DNA of 64,000 nt from JBCBDX01 sp038529265 (GTDB lineage: Bacteria > Pseudomonadota > Alphaproteobacteria > Rhizobiales > Rhizobiaceae): NCBI GenBank assembly GCA_038529265.1, contig JBCBDX010000007.1, forward strand, positions 122,550 to 186,549. The letters are read 5' to 3'. The position numbers were made by a program, and so were the translations under genes. How positions within the stretch are numbered: the stretch's first letter is position 1; every line of letters begins with the position of its first letter. The notes beneath the pieces were generated by a model. The model was not told where the DNA came from. It searched no databases and was given only the letters and a program-made list of their open reading frames with translations. Positions 1-8,692 of the stretch are shown piece by piece.

Positions 1-1
1 A

Positions 2-604
2 CCAAATCCTGTTGAAGCAAACGAATGGCTCGCCGCTTATGCCATGGCTGTCAATGAAGAGAACGCTGCTGGAGGGCGAGTTGTGACTGCGCCAACCAAT
101 GGAGCAGCAGGCGTTGTGCCAGCCGTCCTCAAATATATGACAGTTTTCCTTGGCAAGACTGACAGATCAGCAATGCACCAGTTCTTGCTGACTGCAGCAG
201 CAATTGGCGGGATCATCAAGAAAAACGCGTCAATCTCCGGCGCAGAAGTGGGTTGTCAGGGAGAAGTGGGTAGCGCAGCCGCGATGGCTGCTGCTGGTTT
301 GGCAGCTGTCATGGGCGGAACACCTGGCCAGATTGAAAACGCTGCAGAAATTGCTTTGGAACACCATCTGGGAATGACCTGTGATCCCGTTGCCGGGCTC
401 GTTCAAATACCCTGCATTGAGCGAAACGGCGTTGCTGCCGTTAAAGCAGTGCTCGCCGCAACTTTGGCCGTTCGTGAATCTGGTGAACATGTTGTCTCGT
501 TAGACGCCTGTATAGAGACGATGCGTCAGACCGGTGCTGACATGAGCAGTAAATACAAGGAAACCAGCCTTGGAGGATTGGCGGTAAACGTGCCGGCTTG
601 CTAA
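2..604 (+). CDS. sdaA: L-serine ammonia-lyase (serine dehydratase), C-terminal part, cut by window start
   Basis: Converts L-serine to pyruvate and ammonia in the cytoplasm using a [4Fe-4S] cluster. The reading frame is already open at base 2, so the N-terminal part lies outside the window and about 200 residues remain. Visible family motifs are the substrate-loop stretch TAPTNGAAGVVPAVL, then GCQGEVGSAAAMAAAG and MTCDPVAGLVQIPCIERN. The Cys residues of the last two motifs are the expected cluster ligands of iron-sulfur serine dehydratases. The frame ends with TAA at 602-604. No terminator is evident before the next gene. The family call is firm. Whether the full protein is the single-chain alpha+beta form cannot be judged here, although that form is usual in alphaproteobacteria. 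Confidence 0.93.
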   Translation, partial: PNPVEANEWLAAYAMAVNEENAAGGRVVTAPTNGAAGVVPAVLKYMTVFLGKTDRSAMHQFLLTAAAIGGIIKKNASISGAEVGCQGEVGSAAAMAAAGLAAVMGGTPGQIENAAEIALEHHLGMTCDPVAGLVQIPCIERNGVAAVKAVLAATLAVRESGEHVVSLDACIETMRQTGADMSSKYKETSLGGLAVNVPAC

Positions 605-691
605 GCTGGGATGTGGGGCAGTGACGCAGGACTGTGAATAGCGCCCCCGAACTCTTGACGATTAGCTGCGAGCCGCGTCAACGATAAAGCC

Positions 692-1126
692 ATGATGCAT
701 TTAATCAAATTGTGCGTCGGCGCTGATAGTGTCGATGATCTGCGCGAATGGATTGATTATCGTGTTGCGCAGCGCCGAGCCAATGGTTTGCCCGGCGAGC
801 AGTTCCACACAACAAGAATGTATCCGAAACAGGCGGAGAACATCATCGGCAACGGTTCACTCTATTGGGTCATCAAGGGGAGGGTACAGTGCCGCCAGCC
901 AGTCATCGATATTCGGCCGTTTGTGGATGGAGAAGGTATAAAGCGCTGCAATATTGTTTTAGAGCCGATCACGATCTTGACGCGGCAAGTGCCTAAGCGC
1001 CCCTTCCAGGGTTGGCGCTATCTAAAACCGAACGAAGCACCAGCGGATTTGGCAAGCGGCTCTAACGGCGAGGAAGAATTGCCCGCACATATGCGCGCTG
1101 AACTCTCGGAACTTGGCCTTCTTTGA
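692..1126 (+). CDS. DUF1489 family protein
   Basis: A 144-residue soluble protein with no signal peptide or membrane segment. The sequence, starting MMHLIKLCVG and containing WVIKGRVQCRQPVIDIRPF and PKRPFQGWRYL, matches the DUF1489 family found almost only in alphaproteobacteria, whose function is unknown. Length is normal for the family. ATG codons at 692 and 695 are both possible starts. It follows the serine dehydratase gene by about 90 bases. No catalytic motif is recognised, so no role is proposed. Confidence 0.85.
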   Translation: MMHLIKLCVGADSVDDLREWIDYRVAQRRANGLPGEQFHTTRMYPKQAENIIGNGSLYWVIKGRVQCRQPVIDIRPFVDGEGIKRCNIVLEPITILTRQVPKRPFQGWRYLKPNEAPADLASGSNGEEELPAHMRAELSELGLL

Positions 1127-1162
1127 CATTCATTTACCAAATTTTGAAACCAACTGGTCGCT

Positions 1163-1185
1163 TTGAAATCAAACAATGATTTCAA
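1163..1185. repeat. perfect 9-bp inverted repeat upstream of mipZ
   Basis: TTGAAATCA and TGATTTCAA are separated by the 5-base loop AACAA, in the gap between the DUF1489 gene and mipZ. There is no T-run after it, so it does not look like an intrinsic terminator. It may be an operator or a structured leader about 55 bases before the mipZ start. The repeat is directly visible; its function is not known. Confidence 0.5.
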
Positions 1186-1239
1186 GTGCTGAAGTCTTGC
1201 GCTACGCTTTTCTGCAGGGTGAGGTAAGGCACGGGATTA

Positions 1240-2190
1240 ATGATCCGTTTTCAGGCATTGCCGGGAGTAGGCGTGCGCGCGCGAAAGAATGACGCGTGCC
1301 ACTTTATCATTTGCGGAAACGAAAAGGGTGGCTCGGGAAAGTCGACCATGAGCATGCATCTTGCCATTGGTCTTATGCATTTGGGTTTTCGCGTCGCGAC
1401 AGTCGATCTCGATATACGGCAGGCAACGCTTACGTCCTACCAATTTGCACGTCGCAAATGGCAATCGGGATTGGAAAAAGCACTCCGGTCACCCACGCAT
1501 TATCATTTGCCAGTGGGTCGATTCTCCCAGGCTAGTCGCGATATTCTGGATGACGCTTGCCAACTGGCAGCGTTTGAAGCGTTGAGCGATGAGCTGGAAC
1601 CTCGATATGATTTCGTTGTGATCGATACGCCAGGTTCTTTTACCGCGCTTTCCAATCACGCACATCAATATGCGGACACGCTCGTGACGCCTATAAATGA
1701 TAGCTTTATCGATTTTGACGTGTTGGCAAAAATTGACCCGGTTACATACCAAATTCTAGAGCCAACTCACTATGCGCTGACGGTGCGCGAAGCGCGCCGG
1801 GAACGACGCGCCAATGGCGAAGGACTTCTGGATTGGATTGTCGTTCGCAACCGATTGTCTGCTATCACGTCGCGCAACGAAAAGCGCGTGTACAACTGCC
1901 TGCGCGAGCTTGGTATGATGCTTGGCTATCGTCTTGCAGATGGCGTCGGCGAACGGGTCATCTTCCGCGAATACTTCCATCAAGGTCTTACCGCGCTCGA
2001 TACGGGTCCAACCCAACAAAATGGAAGCGTGTCGCTTTCACACCAGGCAGCACGGGCTGAGGTTCGCCGATTGATTGACATGTTAGGGCTGCCAATCAAT
2101 GAGCGCGGCCGGCGGCGACAGAAAACACGGCGTCTGTGGTTAGGTAATACGCGGCCCAAGATACAGCTGCCGCCAGTTTTTGCTGACTGA
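1240..2190 (+). CDS. mipZ: MipZ, ParA-like ATPase that positions the division plane
   Basis: A 316-residue P-loop ATPase of the ParA/MinD superfamily. In Caulobacter MipZ binds ParB near the origins and inhibits FtsZ polymerisation, so that division occurs at midcell. Seen here: the deviant Walker A GNEKGGSGKST near residue 27, VATVDLDIRQ after it, the Walker B-like VIDTPGS, TPINDSFIDFDVL, and WIVVRNRLS. The last three are distinctive of MipZ rather than of chromosomal ParA. The C-terminal tail after about residue 290 is Arg-rich. ATG at 1240 has a GAGGTAAGG-like ribosome site about 12 bases upstream; GTG at 1273 is a less likely internal start. The VWA and J-domain genes follow on the same strand, with about 50 bases to the next one. 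Confidence 0.9.
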   Translation: MIRFQALPGVGVRARKNDACHFIICGNEKGGSGKSTMSMHLAIGLMHLGFRVATVDLDIRQATLTSYQFARRKWQSGLEKALRSPTHYHLPVGRFSQASRDILDDACQLAAFEALSDELEPRYDFVVIDTPGSFTALSNHAHQYADTLVTPINDSFIDFDVLAKIDPVTYQILEPTHYALTVREARRERRANGEGLLDWIVVRNRLSAITSRNEKRVYNCLRELGMMLGYRLADGVGERVIFREYFHQGLTALDTGPTQQNGSVSLSHQAARAEVRRLIDMLGLPINERGRRRQKTRRLWLGNTRPKIQLPPVFAD

Positions 2191-2238
2191 TCGCCGCACA
2201 GCGCTTGCGATTGCGGCAAAAGCAACCAAGTTAAGCGG

Positions 2239-2973
2239 ATGGCTGACAAAAAGACTGTTATCGAGAGAACTGCTGCAAAGCCAAATCTCGACACCAGAAA
2301 ATCCTCATCGGGAGATATTTCCGCCTTCCTCAAGGCAGCGGAGCGGGTAAAACCATCCGCAGACGGTCGCGGCCGCGTGATCTTGGCGCTCGATGCAACG
2401 ATGAGCAGACAGCCAACCTGGGACCTGGCGGTAGAGATTCAGGGCCAAATGTTTGAAGCGGTTTCCAGCTCAACACCGCTGCAGATGCAATTGGTTTTCT
2501 TTCGCGGGTATGGTGAGTGCCGAGCGTCTGACTGGGCGCGCGATGGAAAGACACTGGCCAATCGAATGAGCCGGATTAATTGCCAAGCAGGTCGTACTCA
2601 AATCGGCAAAGTGTTGGGCCATGCGCGAAAAGCGCACAAAGAAACACCGCTTAGTGCCGTTGTGTATATCGGTGACGCCATGGAAGAGAACCCGGACTCA
2701 CTGGGTCATCGCGCGGGTGAACTCGGCATGCTCGGCGTTCCTGTCTTTGTTTTCCAGGAGGGACATGATAGCGCTGCCGAGATGACGTTTAAAGAAATCG
2801 CACGCCTTTCACGTGGCGGATGGTTTCGCTTCGACCCGGGTGCGCCGAATGTACTCCGGGATCTCTTGGCCTCTATTGCTGTCTACGCAACCGGCGGGTT
2901 GCGCGCATTGACCGCGCGAGGATCGAAAAGCGATCGTATTTTGATTGAACATCTAAAAGGTAGTGGCAGATAG
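2239..2973 (+). CDS. VWA-domain protein
   Basis: A 244-residue soluble protein with a von Willebrand factor A fold signature. VILALDATMS near residue 48 gives the D-x-T-x-S form of the metal-ion-dependent adhesion site. RTQIGKVL carries the following Thr, and AVVYIGDAMEENPD the later Asp. The first 40 residues are a charged tail without structure clues. No signal peptide is seen, so it is probably cytoplasmic. The stop overlaps the region just before the J-domain gene (13-base gap), so the two are probably co-transcribed and may work together with a chaperone. The precise role is unknown; it recalls TerF-like VWA proteins but no ter genes are nearby. Confidence 0.75.
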   Translation: MADKKTVIERTAAKPNLDTRKSSSGDISAFLKAAERVKPSADGRGRVILALDATMSRQPTWDLAVEIQGQMFEAVSSSTPLQMQLVFFRGYGECRASDWARDGKTLANRMSRINCQAGRTQIGKVLGHARKAHKETPLSAVVYIGDAMEENPDSLGHRAGELGMLGVPVFVFQEGHDSAAEMTFKEIARLSRGGWFRFDPGAPNVLRDLLASIAVYATGGLRALTARGSKSDRILIEHLKGSGR

Positions 2974-2986
2974 TGAGGGGCGGGGC

Positions 2987-3691
2987 ATGAATTGGCTGAT
3001 CTTCCTCGCGGGGCTAGCTGGTTTTCTCGGGCTGGGCGTTTGGTATTTCCTGGTAACGCCAGCAGAAAAAATCGTAGGCCATCTAAAAATCTTGCTTCCC
3101 GCAGCACTTGGATTGGTTGGCGCTGCGTTTGTTTTTACAGGACGTATCGCTTTCGGCGCGCCGCTGCTAATATTCGCATACACCTTGTATTCAAGAATGC
3201 GAGGCGTCATCAGGGGCGGCGGAGGCAGTCGACAACGGTCAACCGTTCGTTCCGCTCTTCTGGAGATGGAACTCGACCACGGTAGCGGCGAACTGAATGG
3301 GTTGGTGCTTCAGGGAAAATTTGAAGGGCGAGATCTCAATAGCTTAAGCGATCCAGAGGTGCTCGAGTTTGCAGCAGATGCAGCGGGCGACAACGAAAGT
3401 CTGCAACTGCTAGAGGCGTACCTTGATCGCCGCATGCCCACATGGCGCGACGACGCGCAAGCGTACGCTGGAACGGGGCATGCTGCTGCGGCTGAACCGG
3501 GCGCCATGACTGAGCAAGAGGCCTACGAGATCCTTGGTCTTGAACCGTCTGCGGGGGTTGCTGATATCCGCAAGGCGCATCGCCGTCTGATGCAAAGCGT
3601 TCACCCCGATGTTGGTGGCAGCGCGTTTCTCGCTCAACGGATTAATGAAGCGAAGGACTTTCTTTTGACGTTGCATAAAAATCGTTCCTGA
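2987..3691 (+). CDS. membrane-anchored J-domain (DnaJ-like) co-chaperone
   Basis: A 234-residue protein. The N-terminus has two hydrophobic segments (NWLIFLAGLAGFLGLGVWYF, and one around residues 35-65). A central acidic region follows, and a C-terminal J domain starts at EAYEILGLEPSAG. The HPD triplet that stimulates DnaK is present in MQSVHPDVGG. The layout resembles TIM14/DjlA-type proteins that place a J domain at the inner membrane. ATG 2987 was preferred over an upstream GTG at 2963, because GAGGGGCGGGG lies directly before 2987 and the GTG sits inside the VWA gene. The substrate is unknown. Confidence 0.82.
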   Translation: MNWLIFLAGLAGFLGLGVWYFLVTPAEKIVGHLKILLPAALGLVGAAFVFTGRIAFGAPLLIFAYTLYSRMRGVIRGGGGSRQRSTVRSALLEMELDHGSGELNGLVLQGKFEGRDLNSLSDPEVLEFAADAAGDNESLQLLEAYLDRRMPTWRDDAQAYAGTGHAAAAEPGAMTEQEAYEILGLEPSAGVADIRKAHRRLMQSVHPDVGGSAFLAQRINEAKDFLLTLHKNRS

Positions 3692-3715
3692 TCCGCAATT
3701 ACTAAAACTCAGGTA

Positions 3716-3746
3716 GAAAAATCCGGGACCAATATAGTGTCCCGGA
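3716..3746 (-). terminator. intrinsic terminator of the carboxypeptidase gene
   Basis: TCCGGGAC (3722-3729) pairs with GTCCCGGA (3739-3746), an 8-bp stem with a 9-base loop. Read on the minus strand the stem is followed by TTTTT (3717-3721), so it terminates the minus-strand gene ending at 3752. On the plus strand no T-run follows. Confidence 0.8.
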
Positions 3747-3751
3747 CAACG

Positions 3752-5086
3752 CTAATTCTCAAATGCCAAACAGGCATAATTGTGTTTGGAGAGCTGTTCG
3801 CATGTGTCCCAAGCATCTGACTTTGAGTTAAAGCCTGAAAAACGGGCGCGATGATAGAGCGTGCCATTCTTGTCAAACTGCTCGATGAATGGATCGCGTG
3901 ATCCCAATACAGACGATGCCTTTGATTGAGCCCTATTGAGGTAAGCCATTGCTTCTGCATGTGTTTCTAAAGAAGCGATTTGAATCACCCAGCCGGTCCT
4001 TGGTTGGGTGGTCGCTGTGGTAATAGCATCAAGCGCGGCAGGTGGCCGCTTGGGCGTTGCTGCATAGGCCGTCGCAACCGCAATTGGGCCAGTACCAGCT
4101 TGCGGGCGTAGGTTTTTGTATGGGTCTGGCAGACGAGAAGGCGAGATTGTGGCGAGATTGACAACGCTTTTGCTGAATGAGGTAGAGCCGTTCTTGGCGA
4201 TCAGATTGCCCGCACCACGTTTGGAGGCGCGCGGCAGATACTCGCGAATTAGCTTTTCCATTTGGGCATTTCGTGATGCGCCGGTGCGGCCACCCATGAC
4301 GACAGCGACGATAGAACGACCGTTAGCTTGCACCGACGAGACCAGGTTGAAGCCTGATGCGCGCGTGTAACCAGTCTTGATCCCATCTACGCCCTTTATC
4401 CTGCCAAGCAGGCGATTGTGATTGCGATAGGTTGCGCTTCCGAATTTGAACGAACGGGTCGAGAAATACTTGTACTTTGATGGATGATGCTCGCGCAGTG
4501 CCAACCCTAAGCGCGCCATGTCGCGTGCAGTTGTCACTTGTGCGGAGTTTGGCAAACCAGATGCGTTTTTGAAAACGGTCGATTTCATGCCAAGTTGCTG
4601 GGCCTTTGCCGTCATCATTCTGGCAAATCCACTTTCCGTGCCGCCCAGATGCTCCGCAACTGCAGCGGCGACGTCATTTGCTGATTTGGTAACAAGCGCA
4701 TAGATTGCTTGTTCAGCCGTCAGCGAACCTCCAGCGCGAATGCCGAGTTTTGATGGGATCATTGAAGCTGCATGCGGCGAGATGCGTATCCGCGTACTAC
4801 GGGACATCTTTCCCTGCTCCATCGCTTCAAACATCATGTATACCGTCATCATCTTGGTTAGAGATGCCGGGAAGCGTTGGTTGTCACCCCTGTAATTGTA
4901 AAGCGTTTTGCCGGTGCGGGCATCGATGACGATGCCTGCATATTTGCTGTTGGCCAATGACGGCGTCGCAAATGAGACGCTGACCGCAAGGCTCAGGACA
5001 AAAAGGGTAACAATGCGCAGAAGAAAGGCGCCACGCAGGGCGGGGGCGTAAAGATGAAACACTTTTATACTCGCACTCAAACACAA
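3752..5086 (-). CDS. D-alanyl-D-alanine carboxypeptidase (S11 family) with C-terminal SPOR domain
   Basis: A periplasmic penicillin-binding protein that trims the terminal D-Ala of peptidoglycan stem peptides. The hydrophobic signal sequence lies at about residues 21-45, ending before SKYAG. The S11 catalytic triad motifs are complete: S75-L-T-K78, S135-A-N137 and K237-T-G239. A Pro/Ala-rich linker (about 315-362) leads to a SPOR domain (about 365-444), which binds denuded septal glycan and targets proteins to the division site. At 444 residues it is longer than DacC-type enzymes because of that domain. The first 20 residues before the signal core are unusual, so the true start may be further in. 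It faces the phasin gene across a divergent promoter region. Confidence 0.92.
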   Translation of the reverse strand: MCLSASIKVFHLYAPALRGAFLLRIVTLFVLSLAVSVSFATPSLANSKYAGIVIDARTGKTLYNYRGDNQRFPASLTKMMTVYMMFEAMEQGKMSRSTRIRISPHAASMIPSKLGIRAGGSLTAEQAIYALVTKSANDVAAAVAEHLGGTESGFARMMTAKAQQLGMKSTVFKNASGLPNSAQVTTARDMARLGLALREHHPSKYKYFSTRSFKFGSATYRNHNRLLGRIKGVDGIKTGYTRASGFNLVSSVQANGRSIVAVVMGGRTGASRNAQMEKLIREYLPRASKRGAGNLIAKNGSTSFSKSVVNLATISPSRLPDPYKNLRPQAGTGPIAVATAYAATPKRPPAALDAITTATTQPRTGWVIQIASLETHAEAMAYLNRAQSKASSVLGSRDPFIEQFDKNGTLYHRARFSGFNSKSDAWDTCEQLSKHNYACLAFEN

Positions 5087-5217
5087 ACACGTGGTGACAC
5101 ACGTCGTGCAGATTAAGCACCCACCCTTACCAATCCGTTTATGGTTATCAGAACATTGTCAGACTTAAGACGATTTACCGAAAATTCGGTGGAAATTGTG
5201 CGATGCAAAAAACGGGC

Positions 5218-5246
5218 TTGCATTTTTGTGCGCTGCACACTATGTG
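5218..5246 (+). promoter_or_regulatory. possible sigma-70 type promoter of the phasin gene
   Basis: TTGCAT (5218-5223), a 17-base spacer and TATGTG (5241-5246) lie about 58 bases before the phasin ATG, in the divergent gap with the carboxypeptidase gene. Position and spacing fit a housekeeping promoter, but the -10 is imperfect. Visual call only. Confidence 0.35.
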
Positions 5247-5303
5247 AGAGGCACGCCAGATCGGCAAAGACAAATCGTACCCGCCAATATGAGAGACAAC
5301 GAC

Positions 5304-5633
5304 ATGATGAAAGCATTTGAAGACATGAGCAAGTCCAACAAGGAAATGATGGACAATGCTCTGAAGTCATACGCAGCAGTAACAAAATCCATGCAGGAAA
5401 TCGCAGCAGAGTCTACTGACTATGCAAAGTCAGCTTACGAGTCAGGTGCTGCGGCATTTGAAAAACTGGCTGCTTCCAAGTCGCTTGAAAAAGCAATGGA
5501 AGTCCAAACTGATTATGCAAAATCTGCTTACGAAACAGCTGTAGCTCAAGCGACAAAGATGGGTGAGCTTTACACCGATCTGGCAAAAGAAGCTTACAAG
5601 CCTTTTGAAGCGATCGTTCCTGCTTCTAAGTAA
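5304..5633 (+). CDS. phasin family protein
   Basis: A 109-residue Ala/Lys/Glu-rich helical protein without a signal sequence. Phasins coat polyhydroxyalkanoate granules and can influence granule size and enzyme access. The nine-residue string TDYAKSAYE occurs twice, 31 residues apart (positions 38-46 and 69-77 from this start), which is typical of the repeated amphipathic helix of the family. ATG 5304 is preceded by GAGAGA at 7 bases; ATG 5289 and 5307 are alternatives. It is monocistronic: a divergent promoter region lies upstream and a strong terminator downstream. No PHA synthase gene is in the window, so granule association is inferred from family membership. Confidence 0.88.
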   Translation: MMKAFEDMSKSNKEMMDNALKSYAAVTKSMQEIAAESTDYAKSAYESGAAAFEKLAASKSLEKAMEVQTDYAKSAYETAVAQATKMGELYTDLAKEAYKPFEAIVPASK

Positions 5634-5661
5634 TTTTCAGTAAGACTTAGATCCTCCCAAA

Positions 5662-5697
5662 AAACCCGCCTGCGGTCTGTGCAGGCGGGTTTTTTCT
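5662..5697 (+). terminator. strong intrinsic terminator after phasin
   Basis: AAACCCGCCTGC (5662-5673) pairs perfectly with GCAGGCGGGTTT (5681-5692), with a 7-base loop and a T-run beginning inside the stem end. It is the clearest terminator in the window. Confidence 0.95.
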
Positions 5698-5800
5698 TTT
5701 TATTGTGCATCAAATTGTCTGCTTTGGTTGATCATGCTCCGCTAGCTCTTACAATCGCGATCAGGCGACTTAAGTAACCAGCAAATGCAACGAAACTGAA

Positions 5801-6205
5801 ATGCAATTCACTCCTGACTTGAAAAGACGCTACGATAATCAGCTTGGCGAGCTTCCGCTTGCAAATCGTCCACATGCCAACGCCGATGAGGGTGATGGCG
5901 GTGGAGATGGCAACGATGTGGGCATTGCGACAAAAACAAAGCCTAAGCTGAAAAAGCCAAGTCTCTACAGGGTGCTGCTACTCAACGACGATTACACGCC
6001 CATGGAGTTTGTGGTTCACGTTTTGGAGCGTTTTTTTCAAAAGAACCGCGATCAGGCGACACAAATTATGCTGCACGTACACAATCATGGCGTTGGCGAA
6101 TGCGGCACTTTTACCTACGAAGTTGCTGAAACAAAAGTCACACAGGTCATGGACTTTGCGCGGCAAAACCAGCACCCTCTGCAGTGCGTTATGGAGAAAA
6201 AGTAA
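5801..6205 (+). CDS. clpS: ClpS, N-degron adaptor of the ClpAP protease
   Basis: A 134-residue cytoplasmic adaptor that delivers N-end rule substrates to ClpA. The core family motif LLLNDDYTPMEFVVHVL (about residues 65-81) contains the Asn-Asp and Met residues lining the N-degron pocket. HVHNHGVGECGTFTYEVAETKV and the C-terminal QHPLQC are also conserved. The first 45 residues are a charged, Gly/Asp-rich tail of the type that enters the ClpA pore. Its TAA overlaps the ATG of clpA by one base, showing translational coupling with its partner. Confidence 0.97.
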   Translation: MQFTPDLKRRYDNQLGELPLANRPHANADEGDGGGDGNDVGIATKTKPKLKKPSLYRVLLLNDDYTPMEFVVHVLERFFQKNRDQATQIMLHVHNHGVGECGTFTYEVAETKVTQVMDFARQNQHPLQCVMEKK

Positions 6206-8670
6206 TGCCGGCATTTACACAATCACTCGAAAAGGCATTGCACCAGGCACTGACCTTGGCCAATGAGCGAGAGCATGAGTATGCCACACTGGAGCACCTT
6301 TTGCTCGCTCTGCTTGATGACCCTGATGCATCTGCGGTGATGCATGCTTGCAATGTCAACCTGGAAGCATTGAAAAAAACAGTTGCCGACTATGTTGAGA
6401 ACGAGTTGGCAAATCTCGCCACCGGTTATGACGAAGATGCAAAGCCAACCGCTGGCTTTCAACGTGTAATCCAACGAGCAGTCATTCACGTCCAATCATC
6501 GGGCCGCGATGAAGTGACTGGCGCCAATGTTCTCGTCGCAATTTTTGCAGAACGCGAGAGCCATGCAGCTTACTTTCTCCAAGAGCAAAACATGACACGC
6601 TATGATGCGGTCAATTACATTGCTCATGGGATTTCAAAGCGCCCCGGTGCAGGTGTTACGCGCACGCCGTCCGGCTCATCAGAAGAGACAGAGAGCCAAG
6701 GCAACGAGGCGGAAGAGCAGGGCGCCAAAAAAGGAGAAAGCGCTCTTGCTGCCTATTGCGTCGATCTGAACGCAAAGGCCGAAGGCGGTAAAATTGATCC
6801 GCTGATTGGGCGAACGGAGGAGGTGAACCGGACAATTCAAGTTCTGTGCCGTCGCTCAAAAAATAATCCACTCTATGTCGGTGATCCTGGCGTTGGTAAA
6901 ACAGCGATTGCGGAGGGTTTGGCCAAACGGATCGTTGAGGGCGATGTGCCGGAGGTCTTGCTGGGTTCAACCATATTCGCACTCGATATGGGTGCGTTAA
7001 TCGCTGGCACACGCTACCGCGGTGACTTTGAAGAGCGACTGAAGCAGGTCGTCAAAGAGTTGGAAGAGACCGAGGGCGCAGTCCTGTTCATTGATGAAAT
7101 TCATACCGTGATTGGCGCAGGTGCGACCTCTGGCGGTGCAATGGACGCATCGAACTTGCTGAAGCCGGCGCTGTCGAATGGCTCAATTCGTTGTATCGGT
7201 TCAACGACATATAAAGAGTTCCGCCAGTTTTTCGAAAAAGATCGGGCGTTGGTACGTCGGTTCCAGAAGATCGATATCAACGAGCCCTCACTCGATGACG
7301 CGGTCGAAATCATGAAGGGTCTCAAGCCTTACTTCGAAGATTTCCACAAGGTGAAATACTCTGACGACGCCATCAAATCTGCGGTCGAACTTTCCTCGCG
7401 TTACATCAATGACCGCAAGTTGCCTGATAAGGCTATCGACGTAGTAGATGAAACTGGCGCGCGGCAAATGCTCGTACCAGCAGAGAAGCGCAAGAAGACC
7501 ATCAATGTGACCGACATTGAAGAAACCATCGCGACGATGGCGCGCATACCGCCGAAAACTGTCTCAAAAGACGATGAGATGGTGCTCGCCAATCTTGAAA
7601 AAGAACTCAAGCGGGTTGTCTACGGGCAGGATCTGGCGATCGAAGCCTTGTCATCATCGATTAAACTGGCGCGTGCTGGTTTGCGTGAGCCTGACAAGCC
7701 AATTGGTGCATATCTGTTCTCCGGCCCGACCGGTGTTGGTAAAACCGAAGTGGCCAAGCAGTTGGCTGCGTCCATGGGCGTGGAAATGCTGCGTTTTGAC
7801 ATGTCCGAGTATATGGAAAGGCATACGGTCTCTCGGTTGATTGGTGCGCCTCCCGGTTATGTCGGCTTCGACCAAGGCGGTCTTTTGACTGATGGCGTTG
7901 ATCAGCACCCTCATTGCGTTTTGCTCCTCGATGAAATCGAGAAAGCCCATCCCGATCTCTATAACATTCTGTTGCAGGTGATGGATCACGGCAAGCTAAC
8001 CGACCATAACGGTAAGCAGATTGATTTCCGTAATGTTGTGTTAATCATGACAACGAACGCGGGCGCTTCGGATGCGCAAAAGAATGCTATTGGTTTTGGC
8101 AGTCAAAAGCGCGAAGGCGATGACATGGAGGCGATCAATCGCCTGTTCACGCCGGAATTCCGCAACCGCTTGGATGCAATCATTCCGTTCGGACCGCTGC
8201 CAGTACCGGTCATTCACAAGGTGGTCCAGAAGTTCGTCATGCAGCTTGAAACGCAGCTTACCGAACGGGGCGTGACGTTCGATTTGAAGGATGATGCAGT
8301 CGAATGGTTGGCTGACAAAGGCTATGATGAACGTATGGGTGCGCGGCCATTGGCGCGTGTCATCCAAGAGCACATCAAGAAGCCGTTGGCGGATGAAGTA
8401 CTCTTCGGCAAACTCAAGGAAGGCGGTACCGTAAAGGTTACGGTTGAAACAGATGAGCTGGGCGAGAAAAAACTGAAGCTTGATGCAATGGCTGATGAAC
8501 TGCCAGTTAAGCCAAAGAAACAGACGCCACGCAAAGCTGCTGCCAAACCAAAGGCGAAAGCGGTTGCGGCCAAAACGACCGCCAAGGCAAAAAAGTCACC
8601 GCCAAAAGCTGACGAAGGCGATGATAGAAAGCCTGGACGGTCAACAGTTCCACGCGTACCACGCAAATAG
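6205..8670 (+). CDS. clpA: ClpA, AAA+ unfoldase of the ClpAP protease, with Lys/Ala-rich tail
   Basis: An 821-residue unfoldase that threads substrates into ClpP. ATG 6205 (MPAFTQSLEKAL) was chosen because it overlaps the clpS stop and matches the start of the ClpN repeat domain. An in-frame start at 6184 lies inside clpS. Two AAA+ modules are visible: Walker A GDPGVGKT near residue 226 and GPTGVGKT near 507, with Walker B LFIDEIHT and LLLDEIEKAH. NRLDAIIPF and YDERMGARPLARVI are conserved near the end of D2. From about residue 769 a roughly 50-residue tail rich in Lys, Ala and Pro follows, repeating KPKAK/KAKK-like units. Enterobacterial ClpA (about 758 residues) lacks this tail. Confidence 0.97.
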   Translation: MPAFTQSLEKALHQALTLANEREHEYATLEHLLLALLDDPDASAVMHACNVNLEALKKTVADYVENELANLATGYDEDAKPTAGFQRVIQRAVIHVQSSGRDEVTGANVLVAIFAERESHAAYFLQEQNMTRYDAVNYIAHGISKRPGAGVTRTPSGSSEETESQGNEAEEQGAKKGESALAAYCVDLNAKAEGGKIDPLIGRTEEVNRTIQVLCRRSKNNPLYVGDPGVGKTAIAEGLAKRIVEGDVPEVLLGSTIFALDMGALIAGTRYRGDFEERLKQVVKELEETEGAVLFIDEIHTVIGAGATSGGAMDASNLLKPALSNGSIRCIGSTTYKEFRQFFEKDRALVRRFQKIDINEPSLDDAVEIMKGLKPYFEDFHKVKYSDDAIKSAVELSSRYINDRKLPDKAIDVVDETGARQMLVPAEKRKKTINVTDIEETIATMARIPPKTVSKDDEMVLANLEKELKRVVYGQDLAIEALSSSIKLARAGLREPDKPIGAYLFSGPTGVGKTEVAKQLAASMGVEMLRFDMSEYMERHTVSRLIGAPPGYVGFDQGGLLTDGVDQHPHCVLLLDEIEKAHPDLYNILLQVMDHGKLTDHNGKQIDFRNVVLIMTTNAGASDAQKNAIGFGSQKREGDDMEAINRLFTPEFRNRLDAIIPFGPLPVPVIHKVVQKFVMQLETQLTERGVTFDLKDDAVEWLADKGYDERMGARPLARVIQEHIKKPLADEVLFGKLKEGGTVKVTVETDELGEKKLKLDAMADELPVKPKKQTPRKAAAKPKAKAVAAKTTAKAKKSPPKADEGDDRKPGRSTVPRVPRK

Positions 8671-8692
8671 ACTGAACTGTTTTTCGATTCCG

